64,000 nucleotides of DNA, taken from CBDAPE01 sp965198325. Lineage in GTDB: Bacteria > Pseudomonadota > Alphaproteobacteria > UBA828 > JAPUJA01. Numbering within the stretch: position 1 is the first letter of the stretch; the number at the start of each line of letters is the position of its first letter. Where the stretch lies: NCBI GenBank assembly GCA_965198325.1, contig CBDAPE010000014.1, forward strand, positions 1 to 64,000. Direction: 5' to 3'. Both the position numbers and the translations under genes were made by a program. This document shows, piece by piece, positions 35,552 through 44,995 of the stretch. Under the pieces are notes generated by a model. That model was not told the origin of the DNA and did no database searches. It saw only the letters and a list, made by a program, of their open reading frames with translations.

Positions 35552-36199
35552 ATGCATAAACGGCGCTCTTACTTCGCAGTCTTGTTCATCAGCCTTTTCG
35601 GTGCGGGCTTGACTGCCGGCGTCCCCGTTGTCGGGCCCGTCCTGATGGCGATTTCGGTATTCGGGCTGGCGTACGTAATCTGGCCCCGTCAGGTGCGCAA
35701 TTTCATCCTGCGCAGAACGCCAATCTTCCGGCCTTTTCTGACAAGGGTCATGGATTCGCTCATACCCCAGCCACGCCCGGTCCTGATTTCTCGTGGTGTA
35801 GAACGAGCGGAGGACGATGGTGTTTTCCAAATCAGGTTCGTCATTCAAAACAAGGCTGGTGGGGCAACGGCCAGAAACCTAAGCGTAACATTCGAACTCC
35901 CGCCGGATATAGGTGGTGACAGCCGTGGCAGCGGACGGATCGAAGAACGCGTTCAAGACGCGTTCGAGCCGAAGGGTCGGGTCGGGGTCGCGAGCGGAAT
36001 GTATAACGAAAGAAAGGGGCTGGCTGCGGGCGTATATAGCGACGATTTTTTTGGGCCGTCCATCCCGGAAGAGTCGTATCCAAGCGGCTCAAAGATATCT
36101 CTCAAGTACCGGATGGATGCGGAGGGCATGGAGCCCGTTTTCGGTCACCTGGACGTGACGGTGGATCTGGATTCCTGGAGGCAAAATTCCCAGCCTTGA
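35552..36199 (+). CDS. Hypothetical membrane-anchored protein
   Basis: 215 residues, not recognised. The N terminus has two hydrophobic helices (YFAVLFISLFGAGLTAGVPV and VGPVLMAISVFGLAYVIW), then a basic stretch (RQVRNFILRR). The C-terminal 140 residues are soluble and beta-rich in character (FQIRFVIQNKAGGATARNLS, VTFELPPDIGG; ISLKYRMDAEGMEPVFGHLD), resembling an immunoglobulin-like or DUF11-type domain. No cysteines suggest a lipoprotein. Base composition is lower in GC than in the neighbours, which hints at transfer. Confidence 0.6.
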   Translation: MHKRRSYFAVLFISLFGAGLTAGVPVVGPVLMAISVFGLAYVIWPRQVRNFILRRTPIFRPFLTRVMDSLIPQPRPVLISRGVERAEDDGVFQIRFVIQNKAGGATARNLSVTFELPPDIGGDSRGSGRIEERVQDAFEPKGRVGVASGMYNERKGLAAGVYSDDFFGPSIPEESYPSGSKISLKYRMDAEGMEPVFGHLDVTVDLDSWRQNSQP

Positions 36200-36301
36200 A
36201 GACGCCCGGATTTCGCTCTCGGGTCCCCCGCAATCGGTGTAGGCTTTCGAGACCGGCCGCGCCTGCAAAGGCGGCCACCGACAGGGAGGAAGACCCGCGC
36301 C

Positions 36302-37285
36302 ATGAGCGGCAATCGCGATTTCGAGCCCGTCCATCCGTCCCAGTCACCGCGCTTCGCAGGCATTGCGACCTTCATGCGGACCGTAAGCCACGAGATTGCG
36401 CCCGCGGTCGATATCGGGCTGGTGGGCGTGCCGTTCGACCTCGCGGTCAATTACCGCTCGGGCGCGCGCGAGGGGCCGGGCGGCGTGCGCCAGGCCTCGC
36501 GGCTGATCCGTCGGGTCCATCCCGTGAGCGGGATCAAGCCCTTCGAGCTGTGCAATGTCGCCGATCTGGGCGATAGCCCGATCAACCCCATGAGCAAGGA
36601 CAAGTCGATCGCGCTGATCGAGGGGTTCTTCCGGGAGATGGTCGAGGCCGACATCGTGCCCATCGCGGTGGGCGGCGATCACACGATCCCGATTCCGATC
36701 CTGCGCGCGATCGGACGGGAGCAGCCCTTGAGCGTGCTTCATTTCGACGCCCATACGGACACCATGGACATCTTCTTCGACGATACGGAGAACCACGGCA
36801 CCTTCCTGCGCCGGGCCCACGAGGAGGGCTTGGTCGATGCGAAACGCGTGGTGCAGATCGGCATGCGCGGCTCGCGCTTCCACGAGGACGACATCCGCTA
36901 CGGCCTCGACGTCGGCTTTACGGTCATCACCATGGACGAGTACGAGGAGATGGGCCGGGCGGCGGCGATCGAGACGATCGGGACGGTGCTGGGCGACGGG
37001 CCGATCTATATCTCGCTCGACGTCGACGGGCTCGATCCGGTGCACGCGCCGGGCACAGGCGTGCCCGAGATCGGCGGCCTGCTGCCCCGGGACGTCCAGG
37101 TCATGCTGCGCTCGCTCGAGGGCCGCGAGATCGTCGGCGGCGATATCAGCGAGGTCGTGCCGGCGCTCGATCCGACCGGGATCACCTGCATCACCGCGGC
37201 CAACCTGATGTGGGAAATGCTCTGCGTGATCGCCGTCTCGGTGGCCGCGAAGACCGGCGGCCGGCAGGCGGCCGGAGACGGCTAG
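36302..37285 (+). CDS. speB: Agmatinase-type ureohydrolase (SpeB/arginase family)
   Basis: A binuclear Mn enzyme, 327 residues, that cleaves agmatine or a related guanidino compound to urea plus an amine. Metal ligands are in VAVGGDHTIPIPILRAI, VLHFDAHTDTMDIF and YISLDVDGLDPVHAPGTGVP. The ending GGDISEVVPALDPTGITCIT is family-typical. The start MSGNRDFEPVHPSQSPRF follows GGGAGGAAG. Guanidinobutyrase or guanidinase cannot be excluded. If the product is putrescine it would feed the gamma-glutamyl amine genes proposed further right. The next gene, GGT, starts 9 bp after it. Confidence 0.85.
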   Translation: MSGNRDFEPVHPSQSPRFAGIATFMRTVSHEIAPAVDIGLVGVPFDLAVNYRSGAREGPGGVRQASRLIRRVHPVSGIKPFELCNVADLGDSPINPMSKDKSIALIEGFFREMVEADIVPIAVGGDHTIPIPILRAIGREQPLSVLHFDAHTDTMDIFFDDTENHGTFLRRAHEEGLVDAKRVVQIGMRGSRFHEDDIRYGLDVGFTVITMDEYEEMGRAAAIETIGTVLGDGPIYISLDVDGLDPVHAPGTGVPEIGGLLPRDVQVMLRSLEGREIVGGDISEVVPALDPTGITCITAANLMWEMLCVIAVSVAAKTGGRQAAGDG

Positions 37286-37294
37286 GCGGATTCC

Positions 37295-38917
37295 GTGGCG
37301 GCGCGGGCCTCACCCTCGGCGATGATCGTCACGGCCCAGCCCGAGGCCTCCGAGGCGGGCGCCCGGGTGCTGATGCGGGGCGGCAACGCCGTCGACGCGG
37401 CCATGGCCGCCGCCCTGGTGCAAGGCGTCGTCGACCCCCAGATGTGCGGCATCGCGGGCTTCGGAAGCTGCCAGATCTACATGCCCGGGCGGGGCGTTCA
37501 CAGCTGCATCGATTTTCACGGCAAGACGCCGCTGGCCGCCAGGCCCGAGATGTGGCTCGACCGGCTCGAAAGCGAGACCCGCGACGGCTTCGGCTTCGTG
37601 CTCAAGGACAACGTCAACGACGTCGGCTACCAGGCGGTCACCACGCCGGGCAGCCTGCTGGCCTATCACGAGGCCGCGCGCGACTTCGGGAGCTGGGACT
37701 GGGCCGACATCTGCGCGCCCGCCGTCGAGCAGGCCCGCAGCGGCTTCGTCGTCCGCCCCCACGTCCACTACTGGTGGACCCACGGCGCCGATTTCGGCCG
37801 GGTCAAGGTCGGCCAGCGCCTGGCGTTCTCGGCGACGGGGCGCGCGATCTATTTCAACGCGCAGGGCGGGGTCAAGAAGATCGGCGATCGGGTCGAGAAC
37901 CCGGACCTGGCCAGCACTCTGGAATCCGTCGCCAGGGACGGGCCGGACGTCTTTTACCGCGGCGCGATCGCGGAGGCGATCGACGCCGACATGAAGGCCC
38001 ATGGCGGGCTGCTTTCGAAAGACGATCTGAAGGCCTACGCCACGACCCGCACCGAGCCGCTGGCCGGCAGCTACCGGGGATTTGCGATCGCCACCAACCA
38101 GCCGCCCGGCGGCGGCATCATGCTGCTCGAGATGCTCAATATCCTGGAGCCGTTCGATCTCGCCGGCTTGGGCCATAACAGCAGCGACTATATCCGGATC
38201 GTCTGCGAGGCGATGCGAGCCGCGACCGCCGACAAGGACACCCATGTCGGCGACCCGGCCTTCGTGGATATCCCGATCGCACGGCTGACGGCCAAGGATT
38301 ACGGCGCCGCAATCGCGCAGCGGATCGAGGCCGGCGAGCGGATGCGGGTCGCACGGCTGGGTGCTGCGCCCGAGCCGCCGGACACCACCCATGTTGCGGT
38401 CGTTGATCAGGCGGGCAATTGCGTCACCATGACCCATTCGCTGGGCATGCCGTCGGGCGTGATCACCGACGGGCTGGGCTTCATGTATAACGGCTGCATG
38501 GCGGTGTTCGACCCCCGGCCGGGCCGCGCGGGCTCGATCGCGCCGGGCAAGAGCCGCTTTTCCTCGATCTGCCCGACCCTCGTGCTTCGCGACGGCGTGC
38601 CCCGGCTGGTGATCGGCGCGCCCGGCGGTACCCAGATCGCGATGGGTGTGCTCCAGGCCCTGCTCAATGTGCTCGACTTCGACATGAGCATGAGCGACGC
38701 GGTCTCCGCGCCCCGCTTCTCGGCGACCAGCGATGCGATCGACATCACCAACCGGATCCCGGAATACCGCGTCGAACCGTTGCACAAGGCGGGCTTCGAG
38801 GTAGTGCGCTCGGCGCTGACCTTCGGCATCGGGGCGGTGCACGGAATCAGGATCGACGACGGGACTTTAAGCGGCGGCGCGGACCCCGGCCATGACGGCG
38901 TCGCGCTCGGGGTCTAG
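37295..38917 (+). CDS. ggt: Gamma-glutamyltransferase family protein
   Basis: An Ntn hydrolase of 540 residues that hydrolyses or transfers gamma-glutamyl groups. Starts GTG 37295. It has AARASPSAMIVTAQPEASEA, GVVDPQMCGIAGFGSCQIYM and a likely autocleavage site before Thr364 in PEPPDTTHVAVVDQAGNCVT. The glutamate-binding region is near SRFSSICPTLVLRDGVPRLV, then IGAPGGTQIAMGVLQALL. There is no signal peptide, so it is cytoplasmic, unlike E. coli GGT. It could release amines or glutamate from gamma-glutamyl compounds made by the ligases at 53-56 kb (inference). Confidence 0.88.
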   Translation: MAARASPSAMIVTAQPEASEAGARVLMRGGNAVDAAMAAALVQGVVDPQMCGIAGFGSCQIYMPGRGVHSCIDFHGKTPLAARPEMWLDRLESETRDGFGFVLKDNVNDVGYQAVTTPGSLLAYHEAARDFGSWDWADICAPAVEQARSGFVVRPHVHYWWTHGADFGRVKVGQRLAFSATGRAIYFNAQGGVKKIGDRVENPDLASTLESVARDGPDVFYRGAIAEAIDADMKAHGGLLSKDDLKAYATTRTEPLAGSYRGFAIATNQPPGGGIMLLEMLNILEPFDLAGLGHNSSDYIRIVCEAMRAATADKDTHVGDPAFVDIPIARLTAKDYGAAIAQRIEAGERMRVARLGAAPEPPDTTHVAVVDQAGNCVTMTHSLGMPSGVITDGLGFMYNGCMAVFDPRPGRAGSIAPGKSRFSSICPTLVLRDGVPRLVIGAPGGTQIAMGVLQALLNVLDFDMSMSDAVSAPRFSATSDAIDITNRIPEYRVEPLHKAGFEVVRSALTFGIGAVHGIRIDDGTLSGGADPGHDGVALGV

Positions 38918-38930
38918 GCCGGGCGCCCTA

Positions 38931-39066
38931 ATTTTGGATTACCCGCCGCCGCCCTGGGCCAACCCGGCGGGCGTGCCAACCCCGGTCCTGCAACAGGCCG
39001 CAGGGTCTTAGACGGGGCCAGCCGACCGATTTTTGGTCTACCCGCCGCCGCCCCAAGCCAGCCCGG
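38931..39066. repeat. Direct repeat pair in the ggt-GST intergenic gap
   Basis: Two diverged ~37-bp copies, 38931-38967 and 39029-39066, sharing ATTTTGG then TACCCGCCGCCGCCC. They lie between convergent genes. A nearby 14-mer, CCAACCCCGGTCCT, recurs at about 43067-43080. Possibly REP-like DNA. Confidence 0.5.
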
Positions 39067-39080
39067 GCCCCCATCGGGTT

Positions 39081-40028
39081 TTATTTTGGCAGGCCGCGAT
39101 CGAGCGCCGGGCCTCCGGGCACGATGGTGGGGTCGATCAGGCCGAGGTCGTCGTAATAGTGGCGCTTGATGTGATCGAAGCGGACCGTCTCGTCGACGCC
39201 CGGAATCTCGTAGAGCCGGCGCAGGTAGGCCGAGAGCTCGGGATAATCGGCAATCCGCCGCTGGTTGCAGCGGAAGCGGCCGTAATAGACCGTATCGAAG
39301 CGTACCAGCGTGGGAAACAGCCGCCAATCGGACTCCGTGAGCCGGTCACCGAACAGGTAGGGCCCGGCGTGGAGCCGGGCCTCGATCTCGCCCAGCGCGA
39401 AGAACAGATCGTCGAAGGCGGCCTCGTAGGCCTCCTGGCTGGTGGCGAAGCCCGCCTTGTAGACGCCGCTTACGATGGTCTCGGAGAGAAAGCGGTCGAG
39501 GTCGTCGATCGCGCTTTGCAGGTCTTCGGGGTAGAAGTCGAATTCGTCGTCGCCGAACCCGTCGAACGCGCTGTTGAACATGAACGAGATGTCTTCCGAT
39601 TCGGTATTGACGATGGTCTGCTCCAGCGTGTCCCACAGCACGGGCACGCTGACCTTGCCGGTAAAATCGGGCTTGGCGAGGGCATAGACCTCGTAGAGAT
39701 ACCGGCACCCCTGGACGTGATCGATGGTGGAGCGCGGGCCCTGGCCAAAGCACCAGCCGTGTTCGCCACCCCAACGGGGATCGAGCACGGAGATCGGAAT
39801 CGCGTCCCCGAGCTTTTTGAGCGCCCGGAAAATCAGGGTGCGGTGAGCGAACGGGCAGGCATAGGAAACATAGAGGTGGTAGCGCCCGGCCTCGGCCGGA
39901 AAGCCCGAGGCGCCGTCGGCCGTGACCCAGCCCTGGAACGCCTCGCAGGCCATCGGCATGCTGATCATCCCGAGGCTCGCCCCGCCGCGATAATCGGGAT
40001 GCCAGACGCCGTCGACCATCAGCTTCAT
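39081..40028 (-). CDS. Glutathionyl-hydroquinone reductase-like protein (Xi-class GST)
   Basis: A 315-residue member of the ECM4/YqjG family, reducing glutathionylated hydroquinones. The active-site Cys lies in YHLYVSYACPFAHRTLIFRA (usually CPWAHR). Other family blocks are SVLDPRWGGEHGWCFGQGPR, SVPVLWDTLEQTIVNTES and LTESDWRLFPTLVRFDTVYY. The start MKLMVDGVWHPDYRGGA is chosen by family alignment over a longer reading. Convergent with ggt. Single gene, no evident operon. Confidence 0.88.
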   Translation of the reverse strand: MKLMVDGVWHPDYRGGASLGMISMPMACEAFQGWVTADGASGFPAEAGRYHLYVSYACPFAHRTLIFRALKKLGDAIPISVLDPRWGGEHGWCFGQGPRSTIDHVQGCRYLYEVYALAKPDFTGKVSVPVLWDTLEQTIVNTESEDISFMFNSAFDGFGDDEFDFYPEDLQSAIDDLDRFLSETIVSGVYKAGFATSQEAYEAAFDDLFFALGEIEARLHAGPYLFGDRLTESDWRLFPTLVRFDTVYYGRFRCNQRRIADYPELSAYLRRLYEIPGVDETVRFDHIKRHYYDDLGLIDPTIVPGGPALDRGLPK

Positions 40029-40432
40029 AGGACGTACCCTTTCGTGCGACCTGTTGGTCCCGGCCCGGGATAAAGCGACCTTACGAGGCCGCCCGGACCA
40101 CTTGGCGCAGACGGCCCGCAGGCCGATTGGCAAGCGCGCCAGACATTACATACATTAGAATCCACAAGGCAGTAAGCAGGGGAGCCCGAATCACCCTCGT
40201 CCTGCACCGACGATTCCTTTCTTCCTCGTGATGCGTCCAGCCGAAACGTGGATGCGGCAGTCCGGAACGGGAGAACAGGTTATCGGGACAGCGACATGCC
40301 GATTCGGTCCTGTTTGCCACCGCCACGCGGTCGGGTGTCGATCTTTCCCCGAGGCGTTCTAAGCCGAGCAGCGATTGACCGAACCGGCCTTTTGCGTCAG
40401 GTAAAGCGGACAAACCGCCGCTGGACTTCGCC
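40029..40432. other. Intergenic region without a recognised gene
   Basis: About 400 bp between the divergent GST and DUF488 genes. Short readings exist on both strands but none has a plausible start or family resemblance. It should contain promoters for both neighbours. No palindrome, terminator or riboswitch was recognised. Confidence 0.5.
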
Positions 40433-40975
40433 ATGCCCGATGCTACCGAGCCCAAGATCCCGCCGATCCATACGGTCGGCTATGGCGGCCAGCCGATCGA
40501 TGACTTCATCGCGGTTCTGAAATCCTTCGACATCGCGATGCTGGTCGACGTGCGCTCGCAACCCTATTCGCGCTACGCCGTCGACTACCGCCGCGAAAAT
40601 CTGGAACGCCGGCTCGGCGGGGCGGGTATCGCCTATCGCTGGATGGGCGTCGCGCTGGGTGGCCGGCCGGTGCAGGCCGCCTGTTATGTGGACGGCCGGG
40701 TGGATTACGCGCGGGTGCGGGACCAGAGCTTCTTCCAGGACGGCCTCGCAAATTTGCGCGAACTCAGCCTCGAGACCTCGCCGCTCACCATCATGTGCGC
40801 CGAGAAGAGGCCGGAAGACTGTCACCGCATGCGCCTCGTGGGCGTGGCGCTCGACGCCGGCGGCGTACCGGTTCGCCACATCGACGGCGCGCACGAAGCG
40901 CGCAGCCACGCCGAAGTGGCCGAGGCCGCGGCGGGACCCCAGTTCGACCTTTTCGAGGACCCCGCTGGCTCATGA
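40433..40975 (+). CDS. DUF488 domain protein
   Basis: 180 residues. Family blocks: HTVGYGGQPIDDFIAVLKSF, VDVRSQPYSRYAVDYRRENL and the Cys/His motif MCAEKRPEDCHRMRLVGVAL. DUF488 proteins are conserved and of unknown biochemical role, sometimes with zinc or DNA-repair associations. The stop overlaps the ATG of the following FAD oxidoreductase (ATGA), so the two are co-translated. Confidence 0.85.
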   Translation: MPDATEPKIPPIHTVGYGGQPIDDFIAVLKSFDIAMLVDVRSQPYSRYAVDYRRENLERRLGGAGIAYRWMGVALGGRPVQAACYVDGRVDYARVRDQSFFQDGLANLRELSLETSPLTIMCAEKRPEDCHRMRLVGVALDAGGVPVRHIDGAHEARSHAEVAEAAAGPQFDLFEDPAGS

Positions 40976-42596
40976 CCGGCAATCAGGCGGCGGAGAGCGC
41001 CGACGTCGTCATCGTCGGCGCCGGGCATAACGGGCTGACCTGCGCCGGCTATCTCGCGCGCAAGGGGCTGTCGGTCAAGCTCGTCGAGCGCCGCGCCGTG
41101 GTTGGCGGCGCGGCGGTGACCGAGGAATTCCACCCCGGGTTTCGCAACTCGATCTGCGCCTACACGGTGAGCCTGCTCAACCCCAAAGTGATCCGCGACC
41201 TGGAGTTGCCGCGCTACGGCCTCGAAGTGCGCCTGCGCCCGATTTCGAACTTCTCGCCCCTGCCGGACGGCGGCTATCTCAAGCTCACCGGCGACTTCGA
41301 AGCCACCCGAGCCGGGATCGCACGGCACTCGGAGAAAGATGCCGCCGCTCTCGCCGGCTATTACGAAGCCGTCGACGGCGCCGCAGACGCGCTTCGCGAC
41401 CTGGTCCTCGAGACCCCGCCGAACGTGGGCGGCGGTTGGCGGGACACCCTGCAGGCGCTCAAGATCGGCAATCGCCTGCGCAAGCTCCCGTTGCCCCGCC
41501 AGCAAGCACTAGCCGACATCATGACCAAGAGCGTCGGCGCCTACCTCGACGGCTGGTTCGAGAACGACGCGGTGAAAGGGGTGTTCGGCTTCGATGCGGT
41601 GGTGGGCAACATGGTGAGCCCTTTGAAGCAGGCTCGGCCTATGTGCTGCTTCATCACGGCTTCGGCGAGGCGAACGGCGTGAAGGGCGCCTGGGGCTATG
41701 CGGTGGGCGGCATGGGGGCGATAACGAGTGCCATGGCGCGCTCGGCGGAGGCCCATGGCGCAACCATCGAGACGAGCGCGCCCGTGGCGGAGATCCTGAT
41801 CGAGGCGGGCCGGGCGGCGGACGTGCGGCTCGGCGACGGACGGGTGATCCGTGCCCGGGCGGTGGCCGCGAACGTCAATCCGAAGCTGTTGTTTCTCGAC
41901 CTCGTTCCCGAGGCTGCGCTCGACGCGGACTTCCGCCGGCGCATGGCGGGCTGGCGCTGCCGTTCGGGCTCCTTCCGCATGAATGTCGCGCTCTCGGAGC
42001 TGCCCGATTTCACTTGTCTGCCCGGCAAGGAGACGGCCGAACACCATTGCTCGGGCATCGTGATTGCACCCTCGCTCGACTATCTGGAGCGCGCCTACTG
42101 GGACGCAAAGACATCGGGCTGGTCGACCCAGCCGATCGTGGAGATCCTGCTGCCGAGCACGGTCGACGAGGGCCTGGCGCCGGCGGGCGCTCACGTCGCA
42201 AGCCTGTTCTGCCAGCATTTCAATCCCGAGCTCGGGCCCGGGCGGAGCTGGGACGATGCGCGCGAGCAGGCCGCGGATCTGATCGTTGCGACGGTCGACG
42301 CCTACGCACCCAACTTCCGCCAGTCGATCCTGGGCCGCCAGAGCCTAAGTCCGCTCGACCTGGAGCGGGACTTCGGGCTGATCGGGGGCGACATCTTCCA
42401 CGGCGCGCTTCATCTCGATCAGCTCTTCTCCTTACGCCCGGCGCTTGGGCACGCGGACTACCGGGCTCCGATCCCGGCGCTCTATCTGTGCGGCTCGGGT
42501 GCCCATCCGGGCGGCGGGGTGACCGGGATTCCCGGCCACAACGCTGCGCGCGAGATGCTGCGGGACTTTCGAAAAGGGCGGCTGGGACGCGGTTAG
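40972..42596 (+). pseudogene. Phytoene-desaturase-like FAD oxidoreductase, one-base frameshift
   Basis: Two frames form one NAD(P)/FAD-dependent amine-oxidase/desaturase-fold protein of about 540 residues. The N-terminal part has the dinucleotide site DVVIVGAGHNGLTCAGYLAR and GGAAVTEEFHPGFRNSICAY. At about 41621-41624, in AGCCCTTTGAA, one base is missing: frame 1 ends shortly after GNMVSPLKQA, while GSAYVLLHHGFGEANGVKGA continues in another frame to the TAG at 42594-42596 (LYLCGSGAHPGGGVTGIPGH). A single T or C loss in a short run is the simplest cause. It could also be a sequencing error. Confidence 0.8.
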
Positions 42597-42604
42597 GCGG
42601 CGTC

Positions 42605-42680
42605 GACAAGCTCATCCTTCGACAAGCTCAGGTTGAGGGGAGGGCCTCAAACCCGCCTCATGGTGAGCCTATCGGGTTCA
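42605..42680. repeat. REP-like intergenic palindrome
   Basis: Contains CTCATCCTTCGACAAGCTCA then GGTTGAGG, a form of the TTCGACAAGCTCAGG repeat scattered between genes in many alphaproteobacteria, followed by an inverted CCTCA-rich half. It lies between convergent FAD oxidoreductase and moaD genes and may act in transcript ending. Confidence 0.6.
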
Positions 42681-42932
42681 GCCGCCCTGGATCGGCGGGC
42701 AAATGGTGACCGTGTCGCCGTCCTCGATCGTATGGCTGGCATAGTCGCTCGGCACGACGTTCTCGTCGTTGATCAGCACGAGATAGGTGGCGTCGCCCGG
42801 CAGGCCGAGCTCGTCGATCAGCGCCGCCGGCGTGATGCCCTCGGCGACGGTCATGGCGGCCGAGGTGGGGCCGCTCTTGGTGGCGGGCAGGCGGCTGCGC
42901 AGCTTGCCCAGCAATCGCACGGTGATGTTCAT
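42678..42932 (-). CDS. MoaD/ThiS-family sulfur carrier
   Basis: An 84-residue beta-grasp protein ending PPIQGG, whose C-terminal Gly-Gly is thiocarboxylated to deliver sulfur to molybdopterin. The start MNITVRLLGKLRSRLP is used; MDAMN three codons upstream is an alternative. Last gene of the AOR operon. MoaD-like genes commonly accompany tungsten aldehyde:ferredoxin oxidoreductases, whose cofactor is a bis-tungstopterin, so this is probably a dedicated carrier. Confidence 0.85.
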   Translation of the reverse strand: MNITVRLLGKLRSRLPATKSGPTSAAMTVAEGITPAALIDELGLPGDATYLVLINDENVVPSDYASHTIEDGDTVTICPPIQGG

Positions 42933-42950
42933 CGCATCCATCTCTTCCCA

Positions 42951-42979
42951 GAGTGGTTCCATTTCAATTGGAACCACTC
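42951..42979. other. Perfect 11-bp inverted repeat between AOR1 and moaD
   Basis: GAGTGGTTCCA, loop TTTCAAT, TGGAACCACTC. It stands 20 bp upstream of the moaD start on the minus strand, and is followed by GATTTTT on the plus strand. It could be an mRNA-stability or attenuation hairpin for moaD, or a terminator for plus-strand transcripts. Confidence 0.6.
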
Positions 42980-43171
42980 CTGATTTTTCTCGTTCACGGC
43001 AGCGGACCTGACGGTCCGCGCCTGGACGAGCGCGCCGAAGTCTTTATCGGGACCGGCCGCCCTTGGCCAACCCCGGTCCTAAGGAAAAGGCGCGAACCCC
43101 TCGTTCGCGCCTCGTCCTCTTGTCTTCTCCGCGCGGCAGCCCCCGAGGAAGCGCCCGCGGCGCTTGCCTGC

Positions 43172-44995
43172 CTACAGGCCCAGGCGCGAGAGCGTTGCGT
43201 TGGTCGGCTTGCCGTCCTTGGTCCAGCCGCGCAATTCATAATATTCGGGCAGCATCTTCGGCAGCCCGGAAACCAGCCCTTTCGCGGTGCCCGATGGCGC
43301 CGGCGTTTCGAGGATGCGCTTGGGCAGGGTGTCGTCGGCAGACGTGAAGCCCGCTGCGAGGTTGAACTGGCGCTCCAGCGTCCAGGTCCGCTCGCCGGAT
43401 TCGACGAAGCGATCCATGGTCCAGTCGCCATCGATATCGGCGTCGAGCATGTCGACCATGAGCTGGATATCCATTCCGGCATCGCCCACGAAGAGACACA
43501 TGCCCGTGGAATCCATCGCCGTAATGACGTCCTGGCTCTCCTTGGCGGCCTGGGCCTTGCCCTCGGTGCCCGTGGTCTCGAAATCGGGCCCAAAGGTGTC
43601 GCCCCGCAGATGGCAGGCGCCGCGGTTCGAGGTGGCGTAGCACAACCCCATGCCCTGCTGGGCCCGGCCGTCATAGCCGGCAAATTCCTGGCCCTTCACG
43701 GTCATCGAAAACTCGGGATGCTTGTACTTTTCGCACAGGAGCTTCGAGCCCATGCCGATTTCCTTGCCGAAGCCCTCGCCCTTGCCGATCTGCTCCGAGA
43801 TCTGCACCAGCGCCTCGGCGTTGCCGAAGGTGAGCTCGATGCCGCCGGTCTCCTTTTTCGAGATGACGCCTTCCTCAAAGAGCTCCATCGCCGCGGAGAT
43901 CGAACCACCGAGCGAGATCGGGTCCATGCCGTGTTCGTTGGCCATGAAGCCCGCGAAGGTCGCCGCGTCGATGTCGTTGACCCCGACCATGGCGCCGAGC
44001 GCATAGGCCGTCTCGTATTCCAGCCCGCCCGAGGCGATATGGTATTCGGGCCGGTCCTTGACCGAGAAATGCTCGGGATGGATATGGGCGATGCGCCCGC
44101 AGCCGATGGTGCAGGCGAAACACGCCGCGTTCTTGATCAGGTTGCGGTGGCCGTCGGGGAGGGTCTCCTCCATCCCCTCGTCGGAGATCTTGGCGGCCCC
44201 GTCGAACTGGACCTGCCGGTTGTTCATGGTCGGCAGGCTGCCGAAGGACTGCACGACGTTCATCATCGCGTCGGTACCGTGGGTCGTCAGGCCCTGGCGA
44301 TCCTCGCTCTCGGCAAGCGCCACTTTCGCGGCATTGGCCGCGCTCATGAACGCCTTGGCATCGTTCGACGGCACCCCCTTGGTGCCGTAAATCGCGATCG
44401 TCTTGAGGTTCTTCGAGCCCATCACCGTGCCGACGCCCGAGCGGCCCGCCGCGCGGTGCAGATCGTTGACGATGCAGGCGAACTTGCAGCCGTATTCACC
44501 GGCCTCGCCGATCGAGGCGACCTTGATCTGGTCGTTGCCGTGGCGCTCGTGGATCCAGGGTTCGGTGTGCCAGACCCCCTTGCCCCAGAGCCCCTTGGCC
44601 GACAGAATCTGGATGTCGTCATCCTGGATGTAGAGGTAGACCGGCTTCTTCGCCTTGCCTTCGACGATCAACAGGTCGTAGCCCGCGAACTTGAGCTCGG
44701 CACCCCATTTGCCGCCGGAGTTCGATGTCGTGATTGCCCCGGTCAGGGCACCCTTCGTGACCACCGTATAGCGTCCGCCGGTCGGCGCCATGGTGCCCGT
44801 CAGCGGGCCCGGCGCGAAGATCAACTTGTTGTCCGGAGAAAGCGGGTCGACCTTCGGGTTGAGTTCCTCGCTGAGATATTTGGCGCCGAGGCCGCGGCTG
44901 CCGATGTATTTGTCGGCCCACTCTTGGTTCAACGGCTCGATCGTCGCCGTCCCCTTGGTCAAGTCAACGCGCAGAATCTGTCTTTGCCACCCCAT
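43172..44995 (-). CDS. Aldehyde:ferredoxin oxidoreductase, paralogue 1
   Basis: A 607-residue tungsten-type oxidoreductase. The N-terminal domain (MGWQRQILRVDLTKGTATIE) leads to VDPLSPDNKLIFAPGPLTGT and TTSNSGGKWGAELKFAGYDL. The 4Fe-4S ligands are the three cysteines of ACFACTIGC and a fourth in DSTGMCLF. GRSGVGTVMGSKNLK and GLEYETAYALGAMVG are pterobinding/domain 2 blocks. Family enzymes oxidise aldehydes, or other carbonyls, to acids using ferredoxin. An AGAGAGGAGAAC ribosome site precedes the ATG. The 165-bp gap upstream, the largest in the array, may contain its own promoter. Terminal gene of the four. Confidence 0.93.
   Translation of the reverse strand: MGWQRQILRVDLTKGTATIEPLNQEWADKYIGSRGLGAKYLSEELNPKVDPLSPDNKLIFAPGPLTGTMAPTGGRYTVVTKGALTGAITTSNSGGKWGAELKFAGYDLLIVEGKAKKPVYLYIQDDDIQILSAKGLWGKGVWHTEPWIHERHGNDQIKVASIGEAGEYGCKFACIVNDLHRAAGRSGVGTVMGSKNLKTIAIYGTKGVPSNDAKAFMSAANAAKVALAESEDRQGLTTHGTDAMMNVVQSFGSLPTMNNRQVQFDGAAKISDEGMEETLPDGHRNLIKNAACFACTIGCGRIAHIHPEHFSVKDRPEYHIASGGLEYETAYALGAMVGVNDIDAATFAGFMANEHGMDPISLGGSISAAMELFEEGVISKKETGGIELTFGNAEALVQISEQIGKGEGFGKEIGMGSKLLCEKYKHPEFSMTVKGQEFAGYDGRAQQGMGLCYATSNRGACHLRGDTFGPDFETTGTEGKAQAAKESQDVITAMDSTGMCLFVGDAGMDIQLMVDMLDADIDGDWTMDRFVESGERTWTLERQFNLAAGFTSADDTLPKRILETPAPSGTAKGLVSGLPKMLPEYYELRGWTKDGKPTNATLSRLGL

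Noticed and set aside
37310..38842. 510-codon minus-strand frame opposite ggt
   Set aside because: Antisense shadow with low-complexity composition; ggt on the plus strand carries all catalytic motifs.
36302..38917. Agmatinase and ggt as part of the same operon as the AOR genes
   Set aside because: They are on the opposite strand and separated by GST, DUF488 and FAD oxidoreductase genes; any link is functional only.
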